A stretch of 64,000 bases of DNA from Chiridota heheva. Its lineage: Eukaryota; Echinodermata; Holothuroidea; Apodida; Chiridotidae. The stretch spans positions 162,001 through 226,000 of the forward strand of contig JAIGNY010004486.1 of the NCBI GenBank assembly GCA_020152595.1, given 5' to 3'. Shown in pieces: positions 11,250-23,961 of this stretch; the stretch's first letter is position 1; every line of letters begins with the position of its first letter. A program made the position numbers and the translations under genes. Under the pieces are notes generated by a model. The model saw only the letters and a program-made list of their open reading frames with translations, had not been told where the DNA came from and ran no database searches.

Positions 11250-12702
11250 TGATATATTGTCACGAGGTTTTCTTCCAATCAACCGCTCAAAAAGACTTTA
11301 CATGCATCATTTTCAAAGACCCATAGGGCCTATATATTCAGGCAAAAAAATCATAAATTTACTTGGAAGGTTTTCATCTGTGAGCTCACAACAGACAAGT
11401 TTTGCTTAGACTGCACAATGTAATTCACTTTCAATAAAATGCCTTTACACCTTTGTTACATCTGAGTGATCTGAAAAAATTAAGGGAAACCATTTCATTG
11501 TGTGATTTTACTTTTGCCAACAAAAAATCATTTGTCTATTTGAGTACTTAGCAGCTAGCTCTGGAATAACCTAGATCCTCTGTTTAAGAGTATCACCTTA
11601 ATCTCTTTATTTACCAAAAAAACTGAAAAATAATGTTGTTACCAATTAATAATTTTGGGTACAGCTGTGAGTATAAGGGTGTGGAAAGGTCCGTGTTAGG
11701 GGTGGGTTATGTGGGTGGGGAGGGCTGTTGTAGAGGTTGTTTAATCCCTAGAGTATATATTTAACTTTTATGTTGTAAAATGTAATTTTTGACCTTTTTT
11801 TCAGTAGGTTATTGTTTTTGTTTTATTATTTTTCTTAATTTTTTGTAAAGGAAAAGGTGGCCTGCTTGTCAAGCACTTGCTTTCTCAGGCTTCCTCCACT
11901 TAATCAATATTTTCTAAATAATTTGTTGTATACTGTTAAAGAATGTGGAAATAAATTAAATTAAATGAATCATGTGTAACGTTACAGTGCAGTACTTATA
12001 ACTAGGCCTATCTGTCACAACTGTAACTTTGTGTAAGTCAGTTTCTATTCCAACTTCCAAGTTTGAGTGAGTTCAGATCTTCGAAGAAAAACCAAAGACA
12101 TTTACAGACAGAATTACTTGTAAAATCTTACAGTGTAACGGTAAAAATAAAATTTTAATTACCGCTGCAGCTTAATTCAGGTGTTCCAAACAGCCAGGTC
12201 TTGCGTGGTACTTGTCTAAAGTAGTTGTAACGTTAGCGTGTTACCCATAATAGTATGGTAAATACAGTTTCCGAGTTGGGATTCCCCTTTTAGTTAATGT
12301 GGCGCCATTACACTTTATTTAAATTGAATTTAATATTGTATAATGTATTTATTCATGTAGGAGTTTTAGAGGTCAAACATCCGGGAATGTTGTGGTGCAC
12401 GGCGACATAACAGTGCTTTTTTGACGATCTTAAACTTCAGTCAAAGGGGAAAACAAACAGTCAGTTATCATTGCAGTCAAAGAGAGAAAAACGTATTTTT
12501 TGTCATTTTTCATTAAATACTGAACAGAATTTATTTTTCTTCAAAAGTGATGTGTATCAAATAATAGTTTCCAACATATATGAGTACCATTAATTTTCGC
12601 TGACTGGCTGACTCGGAGGCGACAAAAGTGTTCATAAAAATACATCCCATTGACTGTAATGATGAAGTTTCCCCTTCAACTTGGCAAAACCAGTAGCAGG
12701 CC
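11250..12702. other. No gene recognised; left flank of the Polinton
   Basis: AT-rich unique sequence. The 6-base target duplication expected for a Polinton is not evident just outside 12,703. Confidence 0.4.
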
Positions 12703-12933
12703 TATATGAACTTGTAGATTTTAAAACCATCATTCTATGTATCTGTTGAGCTTCATCTTTCGCTCAACGTACTGAAGTATGTTGCGCTCACTTATCACCT
12801 CAACAGATACATAGAATGATGTTTTTTTATTTTTTTTATTTTTAGAATCTACAAGTTCATATACTACATACCAAACACCCATACAATATTTACAAATATT
12901 AATTCCAACATTCATAATGAATATCTGTATAAC
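12703..12933 (+). repeat. Left terminal inverted repeat of the Polinton
   Basis: Begins TATATGAACTTGTAGATTTT and matches the complement of the right end base for base over that stretch. It then contains a 94-base palindrome (12,728-12,821) and an inner region CTACATACCAAACACC to GAATTCCAACATTCA-like sequence, also found complemented at 51,431-51,508. Confidence 0.93.
12728..12821. other. Terminal palindrome (stem-loop) in left TIR
   Basis: The 23-base arm CATCATTCTATGTATCTGTT(GAG) is perfectly complemented by its partner ending ACATAGAATGATG. The 48 bases between contain a further short inverted repeat around CAACGTACTGAAGTATGTTG. Outside the palindrome, TGAACTTGTAGATTT (left) and AGAATCTACAAGTTCA (12,844-12,859) extend the dyad to about 160 bases. 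Confidence 0.9.
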
Positions 12934-13376
12934 AGTCTTGACATACGACCCAATCAGTAAGACAGTCTTGGCAGACGACCCAATCAGTAAGACAGTCTTG
13001 ACATACGACCCAATCAGTAAGACAGTCTTGGCAGACGACCCAATCAGTAAGACAGTCTTGACAGACGACCCAATCAGTAAGACAGTCTTGACATACGACC
13101 CAATCAGTAAGACAGTCTTGGCAGACGACCCAATCAGTAAGACAGTCTTGACATACGACCCAATCAGTAAGACAGTCTTGGCAGACGACCCAATCAGTAA
13201 GACAGTCTTGACAGACGACCCAATCAGTAAGACAGTCTTGACATACGACCCAATCAGTAAGACAGTCTTGACATACGACCCAATCAGTAAGACAGTCTTG
13301 GCAGACGACCCAATCAGTAAGGCTGCCTTACGTTCGGTTAAAGTATTTCCCAATCAGTAAGGCCGTCTGCCAAGAC
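12931..13376. repeat. 30-bp minisatellite between left TIR and polymerase
   Basis: About 13 copies of a 30-base unit built on GTCTTG(A/G)CA(T/G)ACGACC plus CAATCAGTAAGACA. The last degenerate unit ends with an inverted piece, CGTCTGCCAAGAC, that complements GTCTTGGCAGACG in the array. The GTCTTGGCAGACGACC part is close to the element's dispersed GTCCTGNCGGACGGTC module. Confidence 0.95.
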
Positions 13377-13909
13377 TTCATGAGGATATTTGTAATTAAT
13401 AATATTGATGGCTCAATCAACAACCATGTCCTATGATGACAAAGTATCCAAAGTTACTGATATTTGTAATAAAAGAGTTAATAAAACTACAAATGAACTT
13501 ATTCAAAATAAAATTACACCAACACAGTTTAGTGAGAAAATAGTTCAATATACAAAAGATAAAGAAATTGCTTAAGCAAAAATTAATAGAGGCGCCAATA
13601 AAGCAGCAAAAAAACTTAGGCAAGAAGATATTTTTAATCCGGAATTATTAAATTCTAGTGGTAATATTGTTAGTTGCGCCAACAAATTAAACTTTAGAAA
13701 GAATAAATTATCTGATTAATTCTAACGATGCTGTATAATTGATCTATTCTTATAAAACATCAACAAGACCAATAATATATTATGAATCTAATAAACCTGT
13801 TAAGAATATAAATATTGAACCATTTTTTAATGAAAATAAACAAGAAGTAATTCGTGTACTAAATGAACAATTTAATTCTACAGAATCTTATAAGACATAG
13901 GCCTATATT

Positions 13910-14257
13910 TAGTGTTGTTTTTCATTTTTTTGTAGTGGGGGGACGTTTTTTGGTTTTACTATCTAAGCGGAGCGCCACCATCTATTGGCGCGAAGCGTGA
14001 ATTTTTTTTCTCAAAAGGCATCCCCTGTATAGATCGCAGGAAATGACACTTCCCAGGTAATATTACCAGATTGTTTATTCTATTACAATTTGTTTGTGTT
14101 ATAGTACTATCATTTCCGCGATTTTCTTTGTTTCTTCATTTTTCTATTTATATTTTTTGTATGGGGGGAAGGGTGTTTTTATGGGGGAACGGCGTTCCCT
14201 CTGAATATCAAGTGGGGGGACGGTGTTCCCCCGCGTTCCCCCTGGAAAACAACACTG
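13910..14257. mobile_element. Non-autonomous hAT-type element in the polymerase gene
   Basis: Terminal inverted repeats TAGTGTTGTTTTTCA and TGGAAAACAACACTG flanked by a perfect 8-bp duplication CCTATATT (13,902-13,909 and 14,258-14,265). Both the 8-bp duplication and the CAGTGTTG-type terminus are hAT hallmarks. The interior holds G-rich GGGGGAACG / CGTTCCCC palindromic segments and no transposase. Polymerase-like sequence resumes directly after the second duplication. Confidence 0.9.
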
Positions 14258-15196
14258 CCTATATTACTATAAAAGTTATAATTGCCAAAAAGAAAATAGA
14301 TTCTGAAGGAAATTAAATAATAGATAGAAAGTAACTGTTATTATAAAACAAAACCGGTTGCAGTAATGACTCAATGTGATATAGGTTCTGCGTTTTCTGA
14401 TCTTATTAACCAGTTAATTGCTAACGAACATTGTGAAGCTTGTGAATCTGGATTTATTATAGAATCGATTGTAGCTAAGTACATACAAAATACCAGATTT
14501 ATTCAGCAGATTTATTCAAACACCAGAACATTTATTTTAAATGTGTAATTAATGTACAAAATTAAGAGGATAAATAATTCTTATGGTCATTATTAGCATA
14601 TTTACATCCTGTATACAATCATGAAAATAGAGTATCCAAATATAAACAATATGAAAATGAATTTTAAAAAATTCATTTCCTGTTAAAATAACAGATTTTT
14701 CAAAAATTGAAAAAATAATAATAAGACAATTAATGTTTACAAATGTTCAGAAAATATAAATTCTTTAAATGAAATTTTCCCTATTGATTATAGTAAACAA
14801 AATCCTGATTTAAAAAGAATAAGATTATTATATATTTAAAACCAAATTACAGATATTAATGATAGAAATTTGGGGCATTATGTTCTTATAGAAAACCGTG
14901 AAAAATGATTATGTCGCATTACCAAAAATGAAATTGAAAAATTATTTTGTGATTTATGTGATTCTCATTTTACGATAGAATTAATTAGAGATGATCATAG
15001 AACAATATGTATAAAGATTAGTACTCCAACATGTAAAGAAACATTCCCAACTACTAATAAATCTAAATGAGGACCAACTAAAGAAAATCCAGAAAATATG
15101 TTAAAATTCCAAAATCATTACAAAATGGAAAAAAATGCCATTTATTATTTATAATCTGCCACGCCAACAAACCGTCAGGACAACGACAACAAATCA

Positions 15197-15211
15197 GACC
15201 GTCCGTCAGGA
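15197..15211 (-). other. GTCCTGNCGGACGGTC module copy (in polymerase)
   Basis: Reads GACCGTCCGTCAGGA on the plus strand, preceded by a shorter ACCGTCAGGACAAC at 15,171. It lies between the zinc-finger block and the next conserved polymerase block, so it may sit inside an insertion. Confidence 0.7.
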
Positions 15212-16356
15212 GAGACAAATAAAATACAAGAACGTAAGCATGAAGATATACCGTTGTTCATAATAACCAAATTCAATGTATTGTTTACAGCATCTGGATC
15301 ATTGGAAATATATCATTTAGGTAAACATTTTATACAAAGTCTAAAAGAAATTCATAATGAAATACAAGATAGATTATGAATAACTCAGCAACCATTAATA
15401 ATGAATGCTGATGATGAGAGAATATTTCAATCATCTAAAGAGTGTTGGATTTGTAATGAAAGATTATATACAGGAGAAATAAACAAGAATCACTAAGACT
15501 AAAAGTGCGTTATCATGATCATTTTACAGCTAAATTCAGAGGAGCTGCGCATCAAAAATGTAATCACAAGCTATGTATAGATACACAAAATGTTACAGTT
15601 TCGGTTGTATTTCATAATCTCAAAGGATATGAATCTTATATAATTATTCCTGCATTGGGTGGCGATGATAGAGTTTCTTGTATACCATTTAATTACGAAA
15701 AATATTTATCATTCACAATAGAAACACAAAGAGGACAATTAATATTTATTGATTCAATGCAGTTTTTGACAGCTTCGCTGGATTCATTAACAGCTTATTT
15801 ATATAAAAAAGGAAAAGGCTAAGATGAATTCAATATATTAATTTCGTGCTATGAACATAAAGAAAAGGATAATAAATTCAATTTGCTGTATCGTAAAGGT
15901 GCGTATCCTTATATGACCTCTATCTAAATTATCGGAAAAAGAATTACCAACAATTGATCAATTTTATAATAATTTAAATTCTACAAATTGTTCAACTCGT
16001 GCTTATGAACACGCAATTAATGTATGGAATACATTTCAATTCTCAACATTATTGAATTACCATAATCTATATCTTTGGACTGATGTTTTATTATTTGCGG
16101 ATATATTTCAAAACGTTAGAAAAACATCCCTCAAAACATACAAATCAGATCCTGCCCATTATTTCTCTGCCCCAGGATTGTCATGGGATGCATTACTAAA
16201 GCAATCTAATGTAAAGTTACAGCTTCTCACAGAAGAGCAGCACGATATTTATCATTTTGTTGAACAAGGCATTCGTAGAGGAATTAGTACTGTTTGCAGT
16301 AAACGATATTGTAAAGCAAGAAATAAATATTGTCCAGACCATAATCCCATTGACAT

Positions 16357-17935
16357 GACCGTTCATCAGGACACTCTTTGCAGAGGGCCTGTCCATCAGG
16401 CCACTCTTGGCCGAGGGCCTGTCCATCAGGACACTCTTGGCAGAGGGCCTGTCCATCACGACAATCTTGACAGAGGGCCTGTCCATCAGGACATTCTTGG
16501 CAGAGGGCTTGTCCATCAGGACATTCTTTGCAGAGGGCCTGTCCATCACGACACTCTTGGCAGAGGGCCTGTCCATCACGACACTCTTGGCAGAGGGCCT
16601 GTCCATCAGGACATTCTTGACAGAGGGTCTGTCCATCAGGACACTCTTGACATAGGGATTGTCCATCAGGACACTCTTGACAGAGGGCCTGTACATCAGG
16701 ACACTCTTGACAGAGGGTTTGTCCATCAGGACACGCTTGACAGAGGGCCTGTCCATCAGGACACTCTTGACAGAGGGCCTGTACATCAGGACACTCTTGA
16801 CAGAGGGTTTGTCCATCAGGACACGCTTGACAGAGGGCCTGTCCATCAGGACACTCTTGGCAGAGGGCCTGTCTATCAGGACACTCTTGACAGAGGGCCT
16901 ATCCATCAGGACACTCTTGACAGAGGGCCTGTACATCAGGACACTCTTGACAGAGGGCCTGTACATCAAGACACTCTTGACAGAGGGCCTGTACATCAGG
17001 ACACTCTTGACAGAGGGCCTGTCCATCGTGACACTCTTGACAGAGGACCTGTCCATCAGGACATTCTTGGCTGAGGTTCTGTCCATCAGAACACTCTTGG
17101 CAGAGGGTTTGTCCATCAGGACACTCTTGACAGAGGACCTGTCCATCAGTCCACTCTTGGCTGAGGTTCTGTCCATCAGAACACTCTTGGCAGAGGGTTT
17201 GTCCATCAGGACACTCTTAACAAAGGGCCTGTACATCAAGACACTCTTGACAGAGGGCCTGTACATCAGGACACTCTTGACAGAGGGCCTGTCCATCGTG
17301 ACACTCTTGGCAGAGGACCTGTCCATCAGGACATTCTTGGCTGAGGTTCTGTCCATCAGAACACTCTTGGCAGAGGGTTTGTCCATCAGGACACTCTTGA
17401 CAGAGGACCTGTCCATCAGTCCACTCTTGGCTGAGGTTCTGTCCATCAGAACACTCTTGGCAGAGGGTTTGTCCATCAGGACACTCTTAACAGAGGGTTT
17501 GTCCATCAGGACACGCTTGACAGAGGGTTTGTCCATCAGGACACTCTTGGCAGAGGGCCTGTCCATCAGGACACTCTTAACAGAGGGCCTGTCCATCAGG
17601 ACACTCTTGGCAGAGGGCCTGTCCATCAGGACACTCTTGACAGAGGGTTTGTCCATCAGGACACGCTTGACAGAGGGCCTGTACATCAGGACACTCTTGG
17701 CAGAGGGCCTGTCCATCAGGACACACTTGACAAAGGGCTTGTACATCAAGACACTCTTGACAGAGGGTCTGTACATCAGGACACTCTTGACAGAGGGCCT
17801 GTCCATCAGGACACTCTTGACAGAGGGCCTGTCCATCAGGACACTCTTGACAGAGGGCCTGTCCATCAGGACACTCTTGACAGAGGGCCTGTACATCAGA
17901 CACTCTTGACAGAGGGCCTGTCCATTCAGGCAAAT
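16357..17935. repeat. 30-bp minisatellite inside the polymerase
   Basis: About 52 copies of a 30-base unit containing GGGCCTGTCCATCAGGACAC and TCTTGACAGA. The first copy (GACCGTTCATCAGGAC, 16,357) and the sequence just after the last (GACCGTCCGTCAGGA, 17,941) are module copies. The array is in frame with the polymerase at its left end for about 24 units. It splits the conserved region just upstream of motif A. A nine-unit block (270 bases) is duplicated: GTACATCAAG marks it at 16,961 and again at 17,231. The long minus-strand open frame here is an artefact. Confidence 0.96.
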
Positions 17936-18879
17936 ACTGAGACCGTCCGTCAGGATAATCATATTATGTATTTCAATGTTACTAGTTTATATACCACAGA
18001 AATGGTAAAGAAATTACCAGTAGGTGATTTGAAGTGGTATTCACATAAAACACTATCCAATGAGAAATTATTGAAAAAAGTATACAAGACACGATTCATA
18101 AATGATAATTGTAGGAGCGATAGCTGCAATGGCTATGATAAAGGCTTATTTTATGAAGTAGATTTATTGCCACCAGAAAAAGGCATTTAAAAATTTGAAA
18201 AACTGAAAGATTATCCGCCTGCCCCAGAAAGAATTAAAGTAAAGAAAGAACATTTATCTGATTATCAAAAAGAATTAATTAGCAGATAAAATATTAACAA
18301 TAATTCATATTTCAATGTTTAGAAATTAGTGCCGCACATGGGATTACATAAGAATGATGTATTACATGAACATAATTTATACAGATACATGAATCTTGGA
18401 TTTAAAGTGCTCAAAGTGCATAAGATTTTATCATTCTCGCAAGAAAGCTGGATGAAATCTTACATAGAAGGGAATAAAGCACTGCGGGAAAATGCAAAGA
18501 ATAAATTTCAGAAAGGTTTTTACAAACTTATGTGCAATTTTGTATTTGGAAAAACAATGGAGAACATTAGAAATCGCGGAGAAATTCACATATTATCAAC
18601 TGTAACAGAACACTGCAGAAAAAGAGCAATACAATTATTTAATTGTTCCAACTTTGCAGACACAAATATTCAAAGAAAATCTATGTGGAATAAAAAATAA
18701 TAAAAAAATTACATATGAATAAGCCTATTTATGTAGGAATGTCAATTCTAGATTTTTCTAAAGAATACATGTATTATTTGTATTAGGAATTTTATTTGAA
18801 AAAATATATATCCCAACAAAGTTGAAGAACAACAAAGTCCAATTACTTGATACGTATACCGACAGCTTTATAAGAGAGG

Positions 18880-18925
18880 GAGGGCGAGGGGAGGGTAGGA
18901 GGAAGGGAAGGGGAGAGAAAGGTTG
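18880..18925. repeat. Purine-rich tract
   Basis: G/A-only run (GAGGGAGGGCGAGGGGAGGG and continuing) directly after the truncated polymerase. Capable of unusual DNA structure; no other role visible. Confidence 0.6.
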
Positions 18926-18973
18926 CCATTAACTTTAACTTAGGAATTGATGTTTTGAGGTATTTGCTGTGAG

Positions 18974-19554
18974 TCACACTGTGTTTTGGAGATAGTAAGA
19001 AAAGTTTGGAGCGCTAACTCGTAAGTTTTTTAGTGATTTGTTCAGGTTTTTTGGTTTAATCTCTTCAAACTGTTCAGCTACTAAAATTTTGACATAGCTT
19101 CTTTTTTTTTCAAATTCTTTTGTAATATTTTCTTTCAAATGAACTTCATTTTCAGATGTCGTTTTTTGCCTTACTGCATCTTTCATTCTATAATTTGTTT
19201 TCTTAAGTTCATTAATTATCATTACAAACTCTTCTTGGCTGATTACACCATCTTCCAATGCTTGTGAAATGAGGCCAGATATAGTATTTAATTTAGAAAG
19301 AGCTATTACTCTTATTTTACATGATTTTTAGCCTCTTTTTTTCAAAGTTTTCGAGAGAAGTGTTTTGTAAATAAGGATGTAATGCCACAGCTTATTGCAA
19401 ATCCTTCTGCAATAATAAATATGGGAGCTGTAATTGCTCCAGCAAGAGAGGCAATTCCTGCACTACCGCTTGCAATGCCTGCTATTTCAACAGTTGTTTC
19501 TGTATATTCTAAGATATTTATGAATTTGTTGTATTTTTTTGTACAATGATTCAC
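18974..19554 (-). pseudogene. Small Polinton protein: hydrophobic N-half, helical C-half
   Basis: The first half (19,554-19,342) has a hydrophobic stretch SGSAGIASLAGAITAPIFII followed by FAISCGITSLF, consistent with two membrane helices. The second half, in another frame, reads SKLNTISGLISQALEDG then ISQEEFVMIINELKK and a charged helix. From memory, this combination (helical hairpin, then a K(L/I)..I...L.DG.IS.EEF..I..EL.KY pattern) recurs in uncharacterised proteins of cnidarian, mollusc and other invertebrate Polinton-type elements. Function unknown; a virion-membrane role is only a guess. One frameshift with stops near 19,260-19,340 breaks it. It is transcribed toward the polymerase. Confidence 0.65.
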
Positions 19555-19717
19555 GCTTGATTTTTTCCTTTTTTATTCCCTGATGGATATTATCATTTTG
19601 TGTAGCCTGAAAGTTTCAACATTTACAGCGGTATTACATGTTCCAATATTATCCAACTGGGGATAAAATTTGTACAAATTTGGGGCACACGGTTCAGTTC
19701 TACGGTTTTGTTCCATA

Positions 19718-20756
<1,039 letters not shown>

Positions 20757-20776
20757 AAAATATTACACTTAAATAA

Positions 20777-21443
20777 TCACATTATTTCTATAGATAATAT
20801 AAAAGGCAAGTTGTGATTATTAATTTCGTTTCCTAAAGCTTCTTGAATACTAAACTTAAATTCACTTATTGTTCCAGGTACCAGCTGCTTCATTTCCAAG
20901 CTATGTTCAAAAGAAATATACACACTACTCCAAAAAGGTTTATTTTCTATAGGAATAACACTCACAAGTCTTGAAAGCTTTTCATTGAAAAAAATTATCA
21001 GTTGAAGAAATTTGGTTGCAGTGTAAATACATAGCTTTCAATGGTTGAAAATCTATTTTACTATGATAGGCCTATTCACCTTCAGTCAACCGCGCAACAT
21101 TAATGTTAAATAATTTTGCAATATCAACTGACGACTTGAGAGTATTTCCCCTCGGAATTATAAATGATACTCGACCAGCATATTTGTTTACATTTATTGT
21201 TAGCCACGGAACTGCATCAGTTATCATTTTAGTTAGATCCTTAAGATTATAAAGTCCAGGGTCTGTTACAAACGCTTCTTCCAATTCTGCACCTGTTCTC
21301 CATTTTATTATTTCTCCCTTGAACACATTATAGTAGCCTATCCAATAAATAACAGATTTTAAAATTGTTTTCCGCCCAGAGCTAATGAGTTGTTGGAGAA
21401 TTATTGGAGTATCAAAGTCTTTCACTTCAATGGTATGATGCAT
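20777..21443 (-). pseudogene. Putative Polinton virion protein (minor capsid/penton-type candidate)
   Basis: Starts MHHTIEVKDFDTPI at 21,443. It shows the pattern of a beta-rich protein: YNVFKGEIIKWRTG, then DPGLYNLKDLTKMI, then VPIENKPFWSSVYISFEH-like text and a C-terminal GTISEFKFSIQEALGNEI / NHNLPFILSIEI block. From memory, such a protein, with a closing 'G.ISE....I.D..G..I.NH.LP....LEI' signature, accompanies capsid genes in many invertebrate Polintons, so I infer a structural role. I cannot tell penton base from fibre-like protein. The middle (20,966-21,071) is interrupted by stops. A divergent plus-strand gene starts about 255 bases away with a module copy between. Confidence 0.6.
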
Positions 21444-21660
21444 TGTATATATTCAAAGTTATATTTTACAGAATTTGTAAAAAAAAAAAAATATTTTTAA
21501 TGAACTTACCAAAAGCTTTTACAAGTATTCCATCAAAACGTTATAAAGTAAGCACTCTCCAGACAAAACGATTACAGGTCGTGATTTTATTCATCAAAGT
21601 ATTTTTGTTTCCCTGTCTTGCCAGACTACCAGACAGCCTGCTCAGCGGGGCAAATATCTA

Positions 21661-21675
21661 GACCGTCCGTCAGCA
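21661..21675 (-). promoter_or_regulatory. GTCCTGNCGGACGGTC module copy, intergenic
   Basis: Plus-strand GACCGTCCGTCAGCA preceded by GGGGCAAATATCTA; it lies 24 bases before the ATG at 21,699. The preceding GGCAAATA(T)CT is also present before the copy at 17,941, so the conserved block is longer than 16 bases. A regulatory role is inferred from position only. Confidence 0.5.
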
Positions 21676-21698
21676 CAATAAATTTTCCAAACTTATTT

Positions 21699-23925
21699 AT
21701 GAGCTATACACTACCTCATGTAACAAATGATAAAATTGTAAATGACTGGAATTCTTCTGATCTTAGTTGAAAAAATGCAATTCTGGCAAAATCAGCTGAA
21801 TTTTGTTATTTGGTGTTCAAGCACAGAATGTGGTATTGGTCAAGATCATTTTTTTTTTTTTTTTGGGTGGGCGGAAACCTGATTTGAATTCTGACTTTGG
21901 AATCAGAAGTTTTTATCGATTTCATGTTTATTATCAAGCAAGAAGATTATTACAGCAAATGTTCTGCTCTACTCCATTTCAAAATGATTGGAATGCTTTT
22001 CATAATAACATAAATATAGCAGCTTACAAAGACATTTGTAGGCAATTTCATCTTTCACCTCCTTCGAATTGGAAACAACATAAAGATATCAACAGCGAAG
22101 GATTAGGTATGCCCTATTATTATTATTTAAGTGGGAGATATCAATCAATACCTGGATGTCCTGATTATGATAATTCAAACTTGGACTAAAATATGGTAAA
22201 ATAAATGATTATTCTGATGCAACAGTAATCACTTTTAGTAATCACCCCTCTAGATATACTGTATCTTACTTGAAGCAATCTGGTGCAGTTAGTGAAGCGT
22301 GGAATGGATTTTTCTATCCAACTCTGAGGGATTTTTGGATATTGTAATAGAAAAAATAGATGAAAGCTAAGAACTTATGTGTATGCATTATTGGGATTGG
22401 AGGCTAAAACAAAAACAAGTATACTTAATACATGCACTGGACTGGACGCAAAAAGACAATTTCTGAACATTATAGAAGACTTGATAAATTCCTCTGGAAC
22501 TACCTTCCAAGGCGACTTATCACAAAGCATTCAAAGCTACCAGGATAGTTTGCAATATGCAAGAGGTACAGTGGATTTTGTTTGGGTAAAAATGTATATA
22601 TGATACCATCTGATATGAATTTGCGTTTAGGTACTTATGGAAATTATTACAATAACACACAAATTGCTTCTGAGAATTTCGATATCTCACTAGGTGTTCG
22701 CAGGCATATCAATTTGGAAGATCAAATATATCATCGAAAGATATATTATCTTCCAGAGATCAGAGCTCTCTAGAAGAGCATAGATCATTGGGAGATATTT
22801 TATCTTCCAGAGATCAGAGCTCTCTAGAAGAGCATAGATCATAAGAAGATATATTATCTTCCAGAGATCAGAGCTCTCTAGAAGAGCATAGATCATTGGG
22901 AGATATTTTATCTTCCAGAGATCAAAGATCTCCGCGGATCAAATATCATCGGAAGATATCTTATCTTTCGGAGATCAAATATCATCGAAAGATATCTTAT
23001 CTTCCAGAGATCAAAGTTCTCCGCAGATCAGATATCATCGGAAGATATCTTATCTTCCGGAGATCAAAGATCTCCGCAGATCAGATATCATCGGAAGATA
23101 TCTTATCTTCCAGAGATCAAATATCATCGAAAGATATATTATCTTCCAGAGATCAGAGCTCTCTAGAAGAGCATAGATCATTGGGAGGTATTTTATCTTC
23201 CAGAGATCAAAGTTCTCCGCAGATCAGATATCATCGGAAGATATCTTATCTTCCGGAGATCAAAGATCTCCGCAGATCAGATATCATCGGAAGATATCTT
23301 ATCTTCCAGAGATCAAAGTTCTCCGCAGATCAGATATCATCGGAAGATATCTTATCTTCCGGAGATCAAAGTTCTCCGCAGATCAGATATCATCGGAAGA
23401 TATCTTATCTTCCAGAGATCAAAGATCTCCGAAGATCAGATATCATCGGAAGATATCTTATCTTTCAGAGATCAAAGTTCTCTGCAGATCAGATATCATC
23501 GGAAGATATCTTATCTTCCAGAGATCAAAGTTCTCTGCAGATCAGATATCATCGAAAGATATTTTATCTTCCAGAGATCAAAGTTCTCCGCAGATCAGAT
23601 ATCATCGGAAGATATCTTATCTTCCAGAGATCAAAGTTCTCTGCAGATCAGATATCATCGGAAGATATCTTATTTTCCAGAGATCAAAGTTCTCTGCAGA
23701 TCAGATATCATCAAAAGATATTTTATCTTCCAGAGATCAAAGTTCTCTGCAGATCAGATATCATCGGAAGATATCTTATCTTCCAGAGATCAAAGTTCTC
23801 CGCAGATCAGATATCATCGGAAGATATCTTTTTTTCGGAGATCAAATATCTTCAGGAGATGAACACGACTATGAAAAATAAGCTTTACTTGTCATAGCAA
23901 TTACTGGAATTATGTTTGGTCCATA
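21699..23925 (+). pseudogene. Putative Polinton virion/membrane protein with internal minisatellite
   Basis: Opens MSYTLPHVTNDKIVNDW (21,699). Later blocks, in shifting frames, include IRSFYRFHVYYQARRLLQQM (~21.9 kb), HPSRYTVSYLKQSG (~22.25 kb), ALLGLEAKTKTSILNTCTGL (~22.4 kb) and YMIPSDMNLRLGTYGNY (~22.6 kb). A 53-base minisatellite (22,725-23,850) then separates this from a C-terminal DEHDYEK and hydrophobic ALLVIAITGIMFG segment ending at 23,925, consistent with a tail anchor. I recognise the LEA.T......CTG.DA.R.F and (Y)MIPSD.. blocks, from memory, as part of an uncharacterised Polinton-associated protein; its role is not known. A poly-T run at 21,849-21,865 and several stops show decay. 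Confidence 0.6.
22725..23850. repeat. 53-bp minisatellite in the plus-strand virion-type gene
   Basis: About 21 copies of a 53-base unit containing ATCATCGGAAGATATCTTAT, CTTCCAGAGATCAAAG and TTCTCCGCAGATCAGAT. The first three or four units are a diverged subtype with CAGAGCTCTCTAGAAGAGC and CATTGGGAG. Each unit is rich in GAAGATATCTT-like palindromes. Because 53 is not a multiple of three, one long frame cycles through all three readings. Confidence 0.95.
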
Positions 23926-23961
23926 ATTAATTAAAATTAACTCAGACGGGCTAAATATTTA

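Larger units (their letters stand above)
13408..18872 (+). pseudogene. Protein-primed family B DNA polymerase (Polinton pPolB), degenerate
   Basis: Would copy the element's DNA from a terminal protein primer. The ATG at 13,408 starts a Lys/Asn-rich N-terminal region. Conserved blocks follow in order, in shifting frames: LWSLLAYLHPVYNHENRVSK (~14.6 kb); a zinc finger CDLCDSHFTIELIRDDHRTIC-like block (~14.95 kb); RYHDHFTAKFRGAAHQKCN and FHNLKGYESYIIIP (15.5-15.6 kb); YHNLYLWTDVLLFADIF and DPAHYFSAPGLSWDALLK (16.05-16.2 kb); MYFNVTSLYTTEM (motif A region, ~17.97 kb); YKLMCNFVFGKTMEN (motif B region, ~18.53 kb); MSILDFSKEYMY (~18.75 kb); and a motif C relic reading TYTDS where TDTDS is expected (~18.86 kb). 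The thumb and C-terminus beyond motif C are missing. A hAT-type MITE (13,910-14,257) and a 52-copy minisatellite (16,357-17,935) interrupt it. Many stops: a clear pseudogene. Confidence 0.93.

Noticed and set aside
16217-17962. 581-codon minus-strand open frame
   Set aside because: Lies opposite the polymerase across the 30-bp array; ten-residue repetition follows the DNA period and neither flank continues as a recognisable protein.
22725-23850. Intein or protein repeat domain in the virion-type gene
   Set aside because: The 53-base period is not a multiple of three, so translation cycles through unrelated peptides; no intein motifs.
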